A stretch of 64,000 nucleotides of DNA from NCBI RefSeq assembly GCF_002866065.1, contig NZ_LNJZ01000009.1, positions 248,001 through 312,000 on the forward strand. Direction: 5' to 3'. This DNA comes from Thiopseudomonas denitrificans. GTDB lineage: Bacteria; Pseudomonadota; Gammaproteobacteria; Pseudomonadales; Pseudomonadaceae. This document shows, one piece after another, positions 51,091-62,652 of the stretch (position 1 is the first letter of the stretch; the number at the start of each line of letters is the position of its first letter). Made by a program: the position numbers and the translations under genes. The notes under the pieces are model-generated. The model was not told where the DNA came from. It made no database searches and saw only the letters and a program-made list of their open reading frames with translations.

Positions 51091-53925
51091 TTAAATGTTG
51101 AGCGCGTCCTGCAGCAGCTGTTCCTGCTCCTCGGCATGTTGTGACGCATAGCCACAAGCCGGCGAAGCAGAGGCGACACGACCGGCATACTGCAGGTTCA
51201 GGCCGGGCTTGCAGGCAGTCAGCACGTTGCGCATGTGATGCTGGCTGCAGTACCAGGCGCCCTGGTTCATCGGTTCTTCCTGACACCAGACCACAGACTT
51301 GAGGTTCGGGTACTTGGCCATTTCCGCTTCCAGATCCGGCTCCGGGAACGGATACAGCTGCTCGATACGGACAATCGCCGTATCTTCGCGGCCTTCGGCG
51401 CGACGCTTTTCAAGCAGCTCGTAGTACACCTTGCCGCTGCACATGACCATGCGCTCGACCTTGGCTGCATCCAGCTTGTCGACCTCGCCGATCACGGTCT
51501 GGAAAGAGCCGTTGGCCAGATCTTCCAGCGTCGAGATGGCCAGCTTGTGGCGCAGCAGCGACTTGGGCGTCAGGGCAATCAGCGGTTTGCGCAGCGGGCG
51601 GATCACCTGGCGGCGCAGCATGTGGTAAACCTGTGCCGGCGTGGTTGGCACACAGACCTGCATGTTGTGCTCGGCACAGAGTTGCAGGTAGCGCTCCAGG
51701 CGCGCCGAGGAATGCTCGGGACCCTGGCCTTCGTAGCCGTGCGGCAACAGCATGGTCAGGCCGGACAGACGGCCCCACTTGGTTTCACCACTGCTGATGA
51801 ATTGGTCGATTACCACCTGGGCACCGTTGGCAAAGTCGCCGAACTGGGCTTCCCAGATCACCAGCGCATTGGGCGTGGTACCGGCATAGCCGTATTCGAA
51901 TGCCAGTACCGCTTCCTCGGAAAGGAAAGAGTCGTGGATGGTGAAGCTCGGCTGGTCGGCAGACAGGTTCTGCAGACCGACGTAGGTTTCGCCGTCTTTC
52001 TGGTTGTGCAGTACCGCATGGCGGTGCGAGAAGGTACCGCGACCAACGTCCTGACCGGTGATGCGGATCGGGTGGCCATCATGCAACAAGGTCGCATACG
52101 CGGCTATTTCGGCAAAGCCCCAGTTGATCGGCAGTGCGCCGGCGGCCATCTTGCGGCGGTCTTCCAGAATGCGGGCAACCTGGCGCTGGACCACAAAGCC
52201 TTCAGGCGTATCCTGCAGCTTGGCACTCAGCTCTTTCAGGGTCGACAGATCGAAGCTGGTGTCATGATCGGCCGTCCAGGCATGGCCCAGGTACGGAGAC
52301 CAGTCGACAAACAGCTCTTCGTTCGGTTCCTTGACCAGGCTGTAGGCAACGTGCTCGCCATTGTCCAGCGCATCACGGTAATCCTCGACCAGCTTCTGCA
52401 CCTGCTCTGCAGTCTGCACGCCTTCTGCCACCAGCTGGTCGGCATACAGCTCGCGTGTGGTGCGCTGCTTGGCGACTTTCTGGTACATCAGCGGCTGGGT
52501 GCCGCTTGGCTCGTCAGCCTCGTTGTGACCACGGCGACGGTAGCAGATCAGGTCGATGACGATATCGCGCTTGAACTGCATGCGGTAATCAACAGCAAGC
52601 TGTGCGGCAAAAATGACGGCTTCGGGATCGTCACCGTTCACGTGCAGGATCGGGGCCTGGATCATCTTGGCCACATCGGTCGAATACTCGGTGGAACGGG
52701 TATCTTCCTGCTTGTTGGTGGTGAAGCCGACCTGGTTGTTGATGACGATACGGATGGTACCGCCGGTTTTGTAGGCGCGGGTCTGGGACATCTGGAAGGT
52801 TTCCATGACCACGCCCTGACCGGCAAATGCCGAGTCGCCATGGATGGTGATCGGCAACACCTGGTCACCGCGCGGATCATCACGGCGGTCCTGACGGGCG
52901 CGGACGGACCCTTCCACCACCGGAGAAACGATTTCCAGGTGAGAGGGGTTGAACGCCATGGCCAGGTGGATCTCGCCGCCGGGGGTCATCACGTTGGAGG
53001 AGAAACCCTGGTGGTATTTGACGTCACCGGAACTCAGGCCTTCAACGCGTTTGCCGTCAAATTCGTCAAACAGGTCCTGCGGGTTCTTGCCGTAGGTGTT
53101 GACCAGCACGTTGAGGCGACCACGGTGGGCCATGCCGACGACGATTTCCTTGGTGCCGTAAGAGCCGGAACGCTGGATCACTTCGTCCATCAGCGGAATC
53201 AGGCTTTCACCACCCTCCAGACCAAAGCGCTTGGTGCCCGGATACTTGGTGCCGAGGTATTTTTCCAGACCTTCACCGGCAGTCAGGCGCTCAAGGATGT
53301 GTACCTTGGCTTCGGCAGAGAACTGTGGACGGCTGCGCACACTTTCCAGACGCTGCTGGAACCAGCGACGCTGCTCGGAATCGACAATATGGGTGAACTC
53401 TGCACCAATGGTGCGGCAATAAGTCTGCTGCAGGGCCTCACGGATTTCCCGCAGGCTCGCCTCGGGCTTGCCAATGGCCAGGTCAGAGGTATTGAAGGTG
53501 GTATCAAGATCAGCGTCGGTCAAGCCGTAGTGTTGCACGGTCAGGTCAGGCTGCACCGGACGCACCCAGATACCCAGAGGGTCCAGAGTGGATGCCTGGT
53601 GACCACGCATGCGAAATGCCTGGATCAGGCGCAGTACTTCCACCTGTTTCTTGTCGTGGTCTGAGCTGACTGCACCGGCGGATACCGGCTGGGCGCGACG
53701 CTGGTTTTTGGCCAGCAGGACAAATTGTTCGCGGACAGTCGCATGGGATACATCCGAACTTGCACCGCCCGGCTGGGCCGGCAATTTGTCAAAATAGGCA
53801 CGCCACTCCTCGGGAACGGCATTTGGATCATGAAGATAGAGCTCATACAGCTCTTCTACGTAAGCAGCATTGCCACCGGATAGGTAGCCACTGTCCCACA
53901 TGCGTTGCATAACGCTTTGTTGCAT
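51091..53925 (-). CDS. sucA: 2-oxoglutarate dehydrogenase E1
   Basis: SucA is the thiamine-diphosphate decarboxylase of the 2-oxoglutarate dehydrogenase complex. The 944-residue protein has the N-terminal GGNAAYVEELYELYLHDP region, VGMAHRGRLNVL, the ThDP-binding segment with GDSAFAGQGVV, RRGHNEADEPS, and HGYEGQGPEHSSARLER. The frame is open to 53961; MQQSVMQRMW at 53925 matches family N-termini and has AAGGGTG upstream. It is followed by sucB after 70 bp. Confidence 0.97.
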   Translation of the reverse strand: MQQSVMQRMWDSGYLSGGNAAYVEELYELYLHDPNAVPEEWRAYFDKLPAQPGGASSDVSHATVREQFVLLAKNQRRAQPVSAGAVSSDHDKKQVEVLRLIQAFRMRGHQASTLDPLGIWVRPVQPDLTVQHYGLTDADLDTTFNTSDLAIGKPEASLREIREALQQTYCRTIGAEFTHIVDSEQRRWFQQRLESVRSRPQFSAEAKVHILERLTAGEGLEKYLGTKYPGTKRFGLEGGESLIPLMDEVIQRSGSYGTKEIVVGMAHRGRLNVLVNTYGKNPQDLFDEFDGKRVEGLSSGDVKYHQGFSSNVMTPGGEIHLAMAFNPSHLEIVSPVVEGSVRARQDRRDDPRGDQVLPITIHGDSAFAGQGVVMETFQMSQTRAYKTGGTIRIVINNQVGFTTNKQEDTRSTEYSTDVAKMIQAPILHVNGDDPEAVIFAAQLAVDYRMQFKRDIVIDLICYRRRGHNEADEPSGTQPLMYQKVAKQRTTRELYADQLVAEGVQTAEQVQKLVEDYRDALDNGEHVAYSLVKEPNEELFVDWSPYLGHAWTADHDTSFDLSTLKELSAKLQDTPEGFVVQRQVARILEDRRKMAAGALPINWGFAEIAAYATLLHDGHPIRITGQDVGRGTFSHRHAVLHNQKDGETYVGLQNLSADQPSFTIHDSFLSEEAVLAFEYGYAGTTPNALVIWEAQFGDFANGAQVVIDQFISSGETKWGRLSGLTMLLPHGYEGQGPEHSSARLERYLQLCAEHNMQVCVPTTPAQVYHMLRRQVIRPLRKPLIALTPKSLLRHKLAISTLEDLANGSFQTVIGEVDKLDAAKVERMVMCSGKVYYELLEKRRAEGREDTAIVRIEQLYPFPEPDLEAEMAKYPNLKSVVWCQEEPMNQGAWYCSQHHMRNVLTACKPGLNLQYAGRVASASPACGYASQHAEEQEQLLQDALNI

Positions 53926-53970
53926 GCTAGTCACCCTTGGTAAGGGAAACACTACCGGCATGGAAACTCA

Positions 53971-54102
53971 GTGACTCTTGAAGCCATCAAGCAGCGACTT
54001 CAGCAAGTCACTACGGATCCCGCAGATAGTCTGGGCATAACCCAGGAGTCCCTGCTGGTCGTCAATAACTTTCAAAACAGTCTGGTAGACCGTCTTTCAT
54101 AG
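53971..54102 (+). CDS. Possible small ORF antisense to the sdhB-sucA spacer
   Basis: A 43-residue plus-strand frame (GTG start at 53971, TAG at 54100) reads TLEAIKQRLQQVTTDPADSL and ends NNFQNSLVDRLS. It looks like an amphipathic, protein-like sequence rather than random translation. It overlaps the end of a four-codon ATG frame (53960-53974) and is followed by a hairpin. There is no strong Shine-Dalgarno site, so it may not be translated. Confidence 0.25.
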   Translation: MTLEAIKQRLQQVTTDPADSLGITQESLLVVNNFQNSLVDRLS

Positions 54103-54108
54103 AGCCCA

Positions 54109-54134
54109 TTTGCCCGGGCAAGCCCGGGCAAATG
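54109..54134. terminator. GC-rich hairpin between sdhB and sucA
   Basis: ATTTGCCCGGG pairs with CCCGGGCAAAT around a 4-nt loop. It lacks T runs on either strand; it may be a processing or pause site inside the sdh-suc transcript. Confidence 0.55.
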
Positions 54135-54148
54135 AAGTGCAACCCTGA

Positions 54149-54871
54149 TCAGGTCGCGTTTTGTAGCAACATGCTGCGAATCTTGCCAATGGCACGGTTG
54201 GGGTTCAGACCCTTGGGGCACACATTGGTACAGTTCATGATGTCGCGGCAACGGAAGACACTGAACGGATCTTCCAGTCGTGACAGACGCTCACGCGTCT
54301 GGGTATCACGGCTATCCGCCAGGAAGCGGTAAGCCTGCAGCAGCGCGGACGGACCCAGGAACTTGTCCGGGTTCCACCAGAAAGACGGGCAGCCGGTCGA
54401 GCAGCATGCGCAGAGGATACATTCGTACAGACCATCAATCTTGGCGCGATCTTCAGGAGACTGCAGACGCTCGATGGCCGGTGCCGGAGTATCGTTTTGC
54501 AGGTACGGCTGCACCTTTTCGTACTGCTGGTAGAACAGGCTCATGTCTACCACCAGGTCGCGAATGATCGGCAGACCCGGCAGCGGACGAATGACCAGAA
54601 CACCATCCTTGCCGATCTTGTGCGAAATCGGGGTGATGCAGGCCAGGCCGTTCACACCACCGATGCACATGCCGTCAGAACCACATACGCCTTCACGGCA
54701 GGCACGGCGGAACGCCAGTGTCTCGTCCTGCTCCTTGATCAGCTGCAGAACGTCCAGCACCATCATGTCCTTGCCGTCGATCTGGACGTCAAAGTTCTGC
54801 ATGAAGGGTGCCGCATCTTTTTCAGGATTGTAGCGATATACGCTGACTTTCAAAATATTAGGCAGTGACAT
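54149..54871 (-). CDS. sdhB: Succinate dehydrogenase iron-sulfur subunit
   Basis: SdhB passes electrons from the SdhA flavin to the membrane quinone site through three iron-sulfur clusters. The 240-residue sequence has the 2Fe-2S ligands in CREGVCGSDGMC with a later C, the 4Fe-4S ligands CILCACC and the 3Fe-4S ligands in FRCRDIMNCTNVCPKGLNP. It follows sdhA closely (11 bp). Confidence 0.97.
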   Translation of the reverse strand: MSLPNILKVSVYRYNPEKDAAPFMQNFDVQIDGKDMMVLDVLQLIKEQDETLAFRRACREGVCGSDGMCIGGVNGLACITPISHKIGKDGVLVIRPLPGLPIIRDLVVDMSLFYQQYEKVQPYLQNDTPAPAIERLQSPEDRAKIDGLYECILCACCSTGCPSFWWNPDKFLGPSALLQAYRFLADSRDTQTRERLSRLEDPFSVFRCRDIMNCTNVCPKGLNPNRAIGKIRSMLLQNAT

Positions 54872-54882
54872 TATGCTGACCC

Positions 54883-56655
54883 TTAGTAAGTACGCTCTTT
54901 AGGCTCGAAAGCAGGAACTGTTTTCGGCGAGAAGTTGACGGCGCGCTTGCCGACTGTCTTCGTCTCCGGGAAGTACATGCTGTGGCACAGCCAGTTTTCG
55001 TCGTCACGGCTCTCGTAGTCTTCGCGGGCGTGGGCACCACGGGACTCCTTGCGTGCCTCGGCGGCAATGGCGGTTGCTTCGGCAACTTCAAACAGGTTCT
55101 GCAGTTCAAGCGCCTCGATGCGGGCAGTGTTGAATGCGCTGCTCTTGTCGTTGATCTTGACGTTCTGGATGCGCTCACGCAGATCAGCCAGCTCGGCGAT
55201 ACCCTTCTGCATGTATTCGCCGGTACGGAATACACCGAAGTAGTTCTGCATGCAGGTTTGCAGTTCCTTGCGCAGCGGAGCAACGTCCTCGCCGGCAGTA
55301 CGCTCGTTGAGGCCGGCCAGACGGGCCATGGAACGCTCGATGTCGGACTCGCCGGCACCACGGGTATCGACACCTTCGCGCAGGGCTTTTTCCAAGTACA
55401 GACCAGCGGCACGACCAAACACGACCAGGTCAAGCAGCGAGTTGCCGCCCAGACGGTTGGCACCGTGTACGGATACGGAAGTGACCTCGCCGACACCAAA
55501 CAGGCCGTCGATTATCTTGTCTTCACCGCTGGCGGTCTGGGCAATGGCCTGGCCATGAATGTTGGTGGCGATACCACCCATCATGTAGTGACAGGTCGGG
55601 ATTACAGGAATTGGCGCAACTACAGGGTCAATATGGGCAAACGTCTTGGACAGCTCACAAATACCCGGCAGACGGCTGTGCAGCACTTCTTCACCCAGGT
55701 GGTCCAGCTTGAGCTGAACGTGGTCACCATTGGGGCCGCAGCCATTACCGGCAAGAATTTCCTTGACCATGGAGCGGGCAACAACGTCACGACCGGCAAG
55801 GTCTTTGGCGTTGGGAGCATAACGCTCCATGAAACGCTCGCCATGCTTGTTGATCAGGTAACCACCTTCACCGCGACAGCCCTCGGTGACCAGCACACCG
55901 GCACCGGCGATACCGGTCGGGTGGAACTGCCACATTTCCATGTCCTGCATCGGGATGCCCGCACGCAGGGACATGCCGACACCGTCACCGGTGTTGATCA
56001 GGGCGTTGGTGGTGGAAGCGAAGATGCGACCTGCGCCGCCAGTGGCCAGTACGGTGGCCTTGGAGCGGATGTAAACGGTTTCACCGGTTTCGATACAGAT
56101 GGCGATGACACCGACACAGGCGCCGTCCTGGTTCATCACCAGGTCAACCGCATACCACTCGTTGAGGAATTCGGTACCGTGCTTCAGGTTGGCCTGGTAC
56201 AGGGTGTGCAGCAGCGCGTGACCGGTACGGTCGGCCGCGGCACAGGTACGGGCAGCCTGGCCGCCACGGCCGTAGTCCTTGGACTGGCCACCGAACGGAC
56301 GCTGGTAGATGCGGCCGGTTTCGGTACGGGAAAAAGGCAGCCCCATGTGCTCCAGCTCGAATACGGCCTCGGGACCCACGGAACACATGTATTCGATCGC
56401 GTCCTGGTCACCGATATAATCGGAGCCCTTGACGGTGTCGTACATGTGCCAGCGCCAGTCGTCATTCGGATCGTCAGATGCGATGGCACAGGTGATGCCG
56501 CCCTGGGCAGATACGGTGTGCGAACGGGTTGGAAAAACTTTGGTTACCACTGCAGTCTTGTGGCCGCCCTGGGCCAGCTGCAGAGAGGCGCGCATGCCGG
56601 CGCCGCCGCCACCAATGATGATGGCGTCATAAGAAAGAGTACGAATACCGGTCAT
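54883..56655 (-). CDS. sdhA: Succinate dehydrogenase flavoprotein subunit
   Basis: SdhA oxidises succinate with covalent FAD. The 590-residue protein has the dinucleotide fold [21 protein letters not shown], the FAD-linked histidine in [11 protein letters not shown], the active-site HPTGIAGAG region and the C-terminal [17 protein letters not shown] signature. It lies between sdhD (3 bp) and sdhB. Confidence 0.97.
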   Translation of the reverse strand: MTGIRTLSYDAIIIGGGGAGMRASLQLAQGGHKTAVVTKVFPTRSHTVSAQGGITCAIASDDPNDDWRWHMYDTVKGSDYIGDQDAIEYMCSVGPEAVFELEHMGLPFSRTETGRIYQRPFGGQSKDYGRGGQAARTCAAADRTGHALLHTLYQANLKHGTEFLNEWYAVDLVMNQDGACVGVIAICIETGETVYIRSKATVLATGGAGRIFASTTNALINTGDGVGMSLRAGIPMQDMEMWQFHPTGIAGAGVLVTEGCRGEGGYLINKHGERFMERYAPNAKDLAGRDVVARSMVKEILAGNGCGPNGDHVQLKLDHLGEEVLHSRLPGICELSKTFAHIDPVVAPIPVIPTCHYMMGGIATNIHGQAIAQTASGEDKIIDGLFGVGEVTSVSVHGANRLGGNSLLDLVVFGRAAGLYLEKALREGVDTRGAGESDIERSMARLAGLNERTAGEDVAPLRKELQTCMQNYFGVFRTGEYMQKGIAELADLRERIQNVKINDKSSAFNTARIEALELQNLFEVAEATAIAAEARKESRGAHAREDYESRDDENWLCHSMYFPETKTVGKRAVNFSPKTVPAFEPKERTY

Positions 56656-56658
56656 GGA

Positions 56659-57027
56659 TCAAATTCCCCAAAGGATCTGGATGCCCCAGACGAAAAGCAC
56701 AAACATCAACACACCACACAGGGCCTGCACCAGGAAACGGACAGCGCCTGCCCACTTGCCAAAAGTCATTTTGGTCAGATAGTCGGTCGTGACGGTCCAC
56801 ATGCCGACCCAGGCGTGCGCACCCAGCGCAACCAGAGCCAGCAAGCTGAACACACGCATCCAGCCCTGGGAGAACAGGCCGTGCCACTGGGCAAAATCCA
56901 TATTCGGGTTTGCGACCACGTAACCCAGCAAAAACAGGGTATATACAGCCAAAACCACGGCTGAAACACGCTGGGCCATCCAGTCGTACAGACCGGAACG
57001 CGAAAAGTTAGTTACGTAAGTTACCAT
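56659..57027 (-). CDS. sdhD: Succinate dehydrogenase membrane anchor subunit SdhD
   Basis: The 122-residue protein has three membrane helices, with the conserved haem/quinone-side region YDWMAQRVSAVVLAVYTLFLL and the histidine in LGAHAWVGMWTV. The ATG at 57027 overlaps the sdhC stop by seven bases and has GGAG seven bases before it; a GTG at 57033 is an alternative. Confidence 0.95.
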   Translation of the reverse strand: MVTYVTNFSRSGLYDWMAQRVSAVVLAVYTLFLLGYVVANPNMDFAQWHGLFSQGWMRVFSLLALVALGAHAWVGMWTVTTDYLTKMTFGKWAGAVRFLVQALCGVLMFVLFVWGIQILWGI

Positions 57028-57398
57028 ATCCACACTCCAGCAAGCAGAATCAACACAGCGGCAATTACCAGAACTGCCTTGGAGCCCAGCTTGCCAGCCT
57101 CCATGGTTTCACCGACCAGACCCATGTCCATCAGGACATGTTTGATGCCGGCAACCAGGTGATACAGCAGAGCAGACATCAGGCCCCACAATACCAGCTT
57201 GGCAAAACCACCACTCAGGCACTCCTTGACTTCAGCGAACCCCTGCTCGGACGCCAGGGACTTGTCCAGCCCCCACAGCAGCACGATGATTCCGAAAAAC
57301 AGGATGACTCCGGATATGCGGTGCAGAATGGACGTATAAGCTGTAATCGGCAGCTTTATTGTCATTAAATCAAGATTTACAGGTCTTTGGCTTTTCAC
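57021..57398 (-). CDS. sdhC: Succinate dehydrogenase cytochrome b556 subunit
   Basis: SdhC shares haem b and the quinone site with SdhD. The 125-residue product begins KSQRPVNLDLMTIKLPITAY after a GTG at 57398 and contains the signature SILHRISGVILFF, with the haem-ligand region LLYHLVAGIKHVLMD. The frame is open to 57773, but that extension lies in the promoter region; the family N-terminus and the promoter position support the GTG start. The Shine-Dalgarno site is weak. First gene of sdhCDAB. Confidence 0.93.
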   Translation of the reverse strand: MKSQRPVNLDLMTIKLPITAYTSILHRISGVILFFGIIVLLWGLDKSLASEQGFAEVKECLSGGFAKLVLWGLMSALLYHLVAGIKHVLMDMGLVGETMEAGKLGSKAVLVIAAVLILLAGVWIW

Positions 57399-57526
57399 GG
57401 CGTAATCACACTTTGTGAGCCCCAAAACTGCAGGGCGGTTATCGAAAGGGCACCTCTCAGGCACCTGTCTCCAAAGGACGAACTTCGTCAGTACGGGCAT
57501 GCACCAGGACTGTCGAGCCGCCCCTG

Positions 57527-57556
57527 AGTATAGTGCAAAACCGGCCAGTCGTACAA
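57527..57556 (-). promoter_or_regulatory. Promoter of sdhCDAB
   Basis: On the minus strand TTGTAC (57556-57551), 18 bp and TATACT (57532-57527) predict a start near 57520 and a leader of about 120 nt. The -10 is strong and the spacer is long. Confidence 0.55.
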
Positions 57557-57663
57557 CGCCATTGTATTCGCCTAAAAGCGCATTGCGCCTGTTTGACATG
57601 CTGGCCGAACATGTGTACCCGCTGAACGCACCTGGCAACCCGCAAACGCGGCAAGCGTTTAAA

Positions 57664-57691
57664 TTGACATTCGGGTTTATCACTTTATGAT
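57664..57691 (+). promoter_or_regulatory. Sigma-70 promoter of gltA
   Basis: TTGACA (57664-57669), 16 bp and TATGAT (57686-57691) lie about 50 bp upstream of the gltA ATG. It is divergent from the sdh promoter; the 347-bp spacer between sdhC and gltA holds both and no gene. Confidence 0.75.
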
Positions 57692-57745
57692 GTTCCGGGC
57701 TCTCACTGGGAGCCGTGACGATTTCAAGCACAACTAGGAGGCCAC

Positions 57746-59029
57746 ATGGCTGACAAAAAAGCGCAGTTGACAATTGGCGAAGGTACGTCCCTTGAGCTGC
57801 CCATGTATTCCGGCACGCTGGGCCATGAAGTTATCGATGTCCGCAACCTGATCTCCAGCGGGTATATCACCTACGACCCGGGCTTCATGTCCACTGCTTC
57901 CTGTGAGTCGAAAATCACCTTCATTGACGGCGACAAGGGCGTCCTGCTGCACCGCGGCTACCCGATTGAAGAGCTCGCTTACAAGTCCGACTATCTGGAA
58001 ACCTGCTACCTGCTGATGCACGGCGAACTGCCCAGCAAAGAACAGAAAGACGAGTTCGTAAAAAGCATCATGAGCCACACCATGGTGAACGAACAGCTGA
58101 AATCTTTCCTCAACGGCTTCCGCCGCGACGCCCACCCGATGGCTGTCATGTGCGGCGTGGTCGGTGCCCTGTCCGCCTTCTACTATGACTCGCTGGACAA
58201 CGACAACCCCCGTCACCGCGAAATCTCTGCCCACCGCCTGATTTCCAAGATGCCGACCATCGCCGCCATGGCATACAAATACTCCGTCGGCCAGCCCATC
58301 ATGTACCCGCGCAACGACCTGGGCTACGCAGAAAACTTCCTGCACATGATGTTCAACACCCCTGCCGAGATCAAGCCGATCAGCCCCGTGCTGACCCGCG
58401 CCATGGAGCGCATCCTGATCCTGCACGCCGACCACGAGCAGAACGCCTCCACGTCCACCGTACGCCTGGTCGGCTCCACTGGCGCCAACCCGTTCGCCTG
58501 TATCGCCTCCGGTATTGCAGCCCTGTGGGGACCTGCCCACGGCGGTGCCAACGAAGCCGTACTGCTGATGCTGGATGAGATCGGTGACGTTTCCAACATC
58601 GAGAAGTTCATCGCCAAGGCCAAGGACAAGAACGATCCGTTCAAGCTGATGGGCTTCGGCCACCGCGTGTACAAGAACTTCGACCCGCGCGCCAAGGTGA
58701 TGAAAGAGTCCTGCGACGAGGTGCTGTCCGAGCTGGGCATCCAGGACCCACAGCTGGAACTGGCCATGAAGCTGGAAGAAATCGCACTCAACGACCCCTA
58801 CTTCAAAGAGCGCAACCTGTACCCGAACGTGGACTTCTACTCCGGCATCATCCTGAAGGCCATGGGTATCCCGACCAGCATGTTCACAGTGATCTTCGCC
58901 ATGTCCCGTACTGTCGGCTGGATCTCCCACTGGATGGAAATGCTGTCCGAGCCGCACAAGATCAACCGCCCGCGCCAGCTGTACACCGGCCATACTTCCC
59001 GCGAGTATGTCCCGATGGACAAGCGTTAA
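57746..59029 (+). CDS. gltA: Citrate synthase
   Basis: GltA condenses oxaloacetate and acetyl-CoA. The 427-residue type II (hexameric, NADH-regulated) enzyme has [37 protein letters not shown] with an active-site histidine, [15 protein letters not shown], the second histidine in [14 protein letters not shown], and the catalytic aspartate in [16 protein letters not shown] lies 5-10 bases before the ATG. It is divergent from sdhCDAB, as in Pseudomonas. Confidence 0.98.
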   Translation: MADKKAQLTIGEGTSLELPMYSGTLGHEVIDVRNLISSGYITYDPGFMSTASCESKITFIDGDKGVLLHRGYPIEELAYKSDYLETCYLLMHGELPSKEQKDEFVKSIMSHTMVNEQLKSFLNGFRRDAHPMAVMCGVVGALSAFYYDSLDNDNPRHREISAHRLISKMPTIAAMAYKYSVGQPIMYPRNDLGYAENFLHMMFNTPAEIKPISPVLTRAMERILILHADHEQNASTSTVRLVGSTGANPFACIASGIAALWGPAHGGANEAVLLMLDEIGDVSNIEKFIAKAKDKNDPFKLMGFGHRVYKNFDPRAKVMKESCDEVLSELGIQDPQLELAMKLEEIALNDPYFKERNLYPNVDFYSGIILKAMGIPTSMFTVIFAMSRTVGWISHWMEMLSEPHKINRPRQLYTGHTSREYVPMDKR

Positions 59030-59043
59030 TCGCCCAGCTGTTG

Positions 59044-59072
59044 AAAAGGCTGCCAATCGGCAGCCTTTTTTT
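59044..59072 (+). terminator. Terminator of gltA
   Basis: AAAAGGCTGCC pairs with GGCAGCCTTTT around loop AATC and is followed by a T run. Confidence 0.9.
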
Positions 59073-59134
59073 GTGCCTGCCGGCTTACCCGGGCAGGCCC
59101 TCCCATATCCGTCTCCCAGCCCGCCGGACCAGCC

Positions 59135-59389
59135 TCAGCACGCGGTGCTTTCCTCAAGCCAGCCGATGATGCGAATGGCATCCTCGCGACTGTCGCCACA
59201 AATATCGGAACTGGCCGAAAACCCTGCACAAAAGGCCGGACGCTCCTGCGTCCCGAACAGCAGACACAGGTTGGCCTCATCCAGATGCAGACAGCGTACC
59301 CCTGCCGGTTTGCCGGCCGGCATGCCCGGCATCGGGGTATTGATCGAAGGCGCAATGCAACATGCGCCACATCCCGGCCGACAGTTCAC
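59135..59389 (-). CDS. YkgJ-family zinc/iron-chelating cysteine protein
   Basis: The 84-residue protein has the CxxCxxCC-type cluster (NCRPGCGACC) at its start, with further conserved cysteines in RCLHLD and LCLLFG and at FCAGF. This matches the YkgJ/UPF0153 domain, thought to bind metal; its function is unknown. The GTG start directly follows the stop of the upstream dehydrogenase gene, so translation is coupled. Confidence 0.85.
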   Translation of the reverse strand: MNCRPGCGACCIAPSINTPMPGMPAGKPAGVRCLHLDEANLCLLFGTQERPAFCAGFSASSDICGDSREDAIRIIGWLEESTAC

Positions 59390-60268
59390 TCAGCGCTCCC
59401 GGTCCAGACGCCTGATCAGGCTTGAGGTATCCCAGTTTTCACCACCCATCGCAATCACGTCGGCATAGAACTGGTCGACCAGCGCAGTGACCGGCAGCTG
59501 GGCACCATTGCGCCGCGCCTCATCCAGCACCAGGGCAAAATCCTTGCGCATCCACTTGACCGCAAAACCGAAATCGAATTCGCGGGCCAGCATGCTCTGG
59601 TAGCGGTTCTGCTGCTGCCAGGACTGCGCCGCACCACCACTGATCACCTCCATGGCGGCATGGGCATCAATGCCCGACTGCTCGGCAAAGTGCAGCGCCT
59701 CGGACAGCCCCTGCAGCAACCCGCCGATGCAAATCTGGTTGACCATCTTGGTCAGCTGGCCGCTACCAACCGGCCCCATCAGGCGCTGCATGCGTGCGTA
59801 GCAGGCCAGTACCGGCTCGATCGCGGCGTAATCATCCGCCTCACCACCCACCATGATGGTCAGACAGCCGTTTTCGGCACCCGCCTGCCCACCCGACACC
59901 GGCGCATCCAGCACAGCCACGCCATGCCCGGCGGCAATACCGGCCAGTTCGCGGGCCAGTTCGGCCGATGCAGTGGTGTGGTCAACCAGGTAACTGCCTG
60001 AACGCATGCCGGCCAGGACACCTTCATCGCCCAGTACCACCGACCTGATGTCATCATCATTGCCTACGCATACACACACCGCATCGGCATCACGGGCCGC
60101 TGCAGCCGGTGTCTGCGCATGGCTGCCACCATATTCGGCAACCCAGCGCAATGCTTTCTCCTCACTGCGGTTGTAAACGCAGACCTGATAACCGGCACGG
60201 AGCAGATGCCCCGCCATGGGATACCCCATGTTGCCCAGCCCTATAAATGCGATTTTCTTGATTGCCAT
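59390..60268 (-). CDS. NAD(P)-dependent beta-hydroxyacid dehydrogenase
   Basis: The 292-residue protein belongs to the 3-hydroxyisobutyrate/tartronate semialdehyde reductase family. It has the dinucleotide-binding site AFIGLGNMGYPMAGHLL at the N-terminus, the substrate motif DAPVSGGQAGAENG (about 120-133) and the catalytic lysine in GSGQLTKMVNQ (about 170). The substrate cannot be fixed from sequence; no valine or glyoxylate genes are adjacent. It is in a two-gene unit with the YkgJ protein. Confidence 0.9.
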   Translation of the reverse strand: MAIKKIAFIGLGNMGYPMAGHLLRAGYQVCVYNRSEEKALRWVAEYGGSHAQTPAAAARDADAVCVCVGNDDDIRSVVLGDEGVLAGMRSGSYLVDHTTASAELARELAGIAAGHGVAVLDAPVSGGQAGAENGCLTIMVGGEADDYAAIEPVLACYARMQRLMGPVGSGQLTKMVNQICIGGLLQGLSEALHFAEQSGIDAHAAMEVISGGAAQSWQQQNRYQSMLAREFDFGFAVKWMRKDFALVLDEARRNGAQLPVTALVDQFYADVIAMGGENWDTSSLIRRLDRER

Positions 60269-60442
60269 GCCAAACGCCTTCCTGATTTGTCATACGTGGG
60301 GCCGGTCAATATACCAGCTCCGGCACAGCCTGCGACATCCGCCTGAAACATCGGACAGCATCATCACCGATAGAACAAATAATTAAGCCGACATGAAAAA
60401 GCTGACCAAAAACGATACTCCATGCCGGCAACAGTTGCCTCA

Positions 60443-60456
60443 TTGACACTCATCAA
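60443..60456 (+). promoter_or_regulatory. ANR/FNR box upstream of ccoN
   Basis: TTGACACTCATCAA differs by one base from the TTGAT-N4-ATCAA consensus. It is about 103 bp upstream of the ccoN start, so a class II promoter would start near 60491. It implies induction at low oxygen. Confidence 0.7.
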
Positions 60457-60558
60457 TACACCGTCCGGCCGGATTAAGCAGAATTTGCGCCGCTACAGCT
60501 ACAGTTGCGCCGTGGCGCGAGTTAGCACATCTGCCCAACAAATGGATGGAAAATAACC

Positions 60559-62006
<1,448 letters not shown>

Positions 62007-62007
<1 letters not shown>

Positions 62008-62618
62008 TGAAGTCGCATGAGATACTAGAAAAAAACGTTGCCCTGCTGGCGTTCTTCATGATCCTGGCAGTAAGCGTGGGCGGCCTGACCCAGATCGTTC
62101 CGCTCTTCTTCCAGGACGTGGTCAACGAGCCGGTGGACGGTCTCAAGCCCTACACCGCGCTGCAGCTGGAAGGCCGCGACATCTACATCCGTGAAGGCTG
62201 TGTCGGCTGTCACTCGCAGATGGTACGCCCGTTCCGCGCTGAAACCGAGCGCTATGGCCACTACTCGGTCGCCGGTGAAAGCGTCTACGACCACCCCTTC
62301 CTGTGGGGCTCCAAGCGCACCGGTCCGGACCTGGCCCGTGTCGGCGGCCGTTACTCCGACGACTGGCACCGCGCCCACCTGTACAACCCGCGTAACGTGG
62401 TGCCCGAGTCGAAGATGCCTTCCTACCCCTGGCTGGTGGAGAACCATCTGGACGGCAAACATACCGTTGCCAAGATGAAAGCACTGAAAACCCTGGGTGT
62501 ACCCTATACCGATGAGGACATGCAGGGCGCAGTTGCCGCCGTCAAGGGCAAGTCCGAAATGGATGCGGTAGTGGCTTACCTGCAGGTGCTCGGTACTGCC
62601 ATCAAGAACAAACGATAA
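62007..62618 (+). CDS. ccoO: cbb3-type oxidase mono-haem subunit
   Basis: The 203-residue membrane-anchored cytochrome c has one N-terminal helix (about 12-35) and one haem motif CVGCH in [15 protein letters not shown], with a methionine ligand later (SKMPSYPWL). It passes electrons from CcoP to CcoN. The start overlaps the ccoN stop. Confidence 0.97.
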
Positions 62619-62627
62619 AAACGGATA

Positions 62628-62652
62628 ACGCCTGCCACCCAACGGCAGGCGT
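62628..62652 (+). promoter_or_regulatory. Hairpin in the ccoO-ccoP spacer
   Basis: ACGCCTGCC (62628-62636) pairs with GGCAGGCGT (62644-62652) around a 7-nt loop, where ccoQ would normally lie. It may adjust translation or RNA stability of ccoP. Confidence 0.5.

Noticed and set aside
51235-53664. 809-codon plus-strand open frame opposite sucA
   Set aside because: Shadow frame from GC-rich codon bias; sucA on the other strand has all E1 motifs, and the plus-strand translation is His/Gln-rich with no domain.
54982-56964. 660-codon plus-strand open frame opposite sdhA/sdhD
   Set aside because: Spans two well-supported minus-strand genes and has Gly/Thr/Val-rich shadow composition.
57399-57773. 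N-terminal extension of SdhC by 125 codons
   Set aside because: The extension lies over the sdh promoter and has no similarity to SdhC; the GTG at 57398 gives the normal N-terminus.
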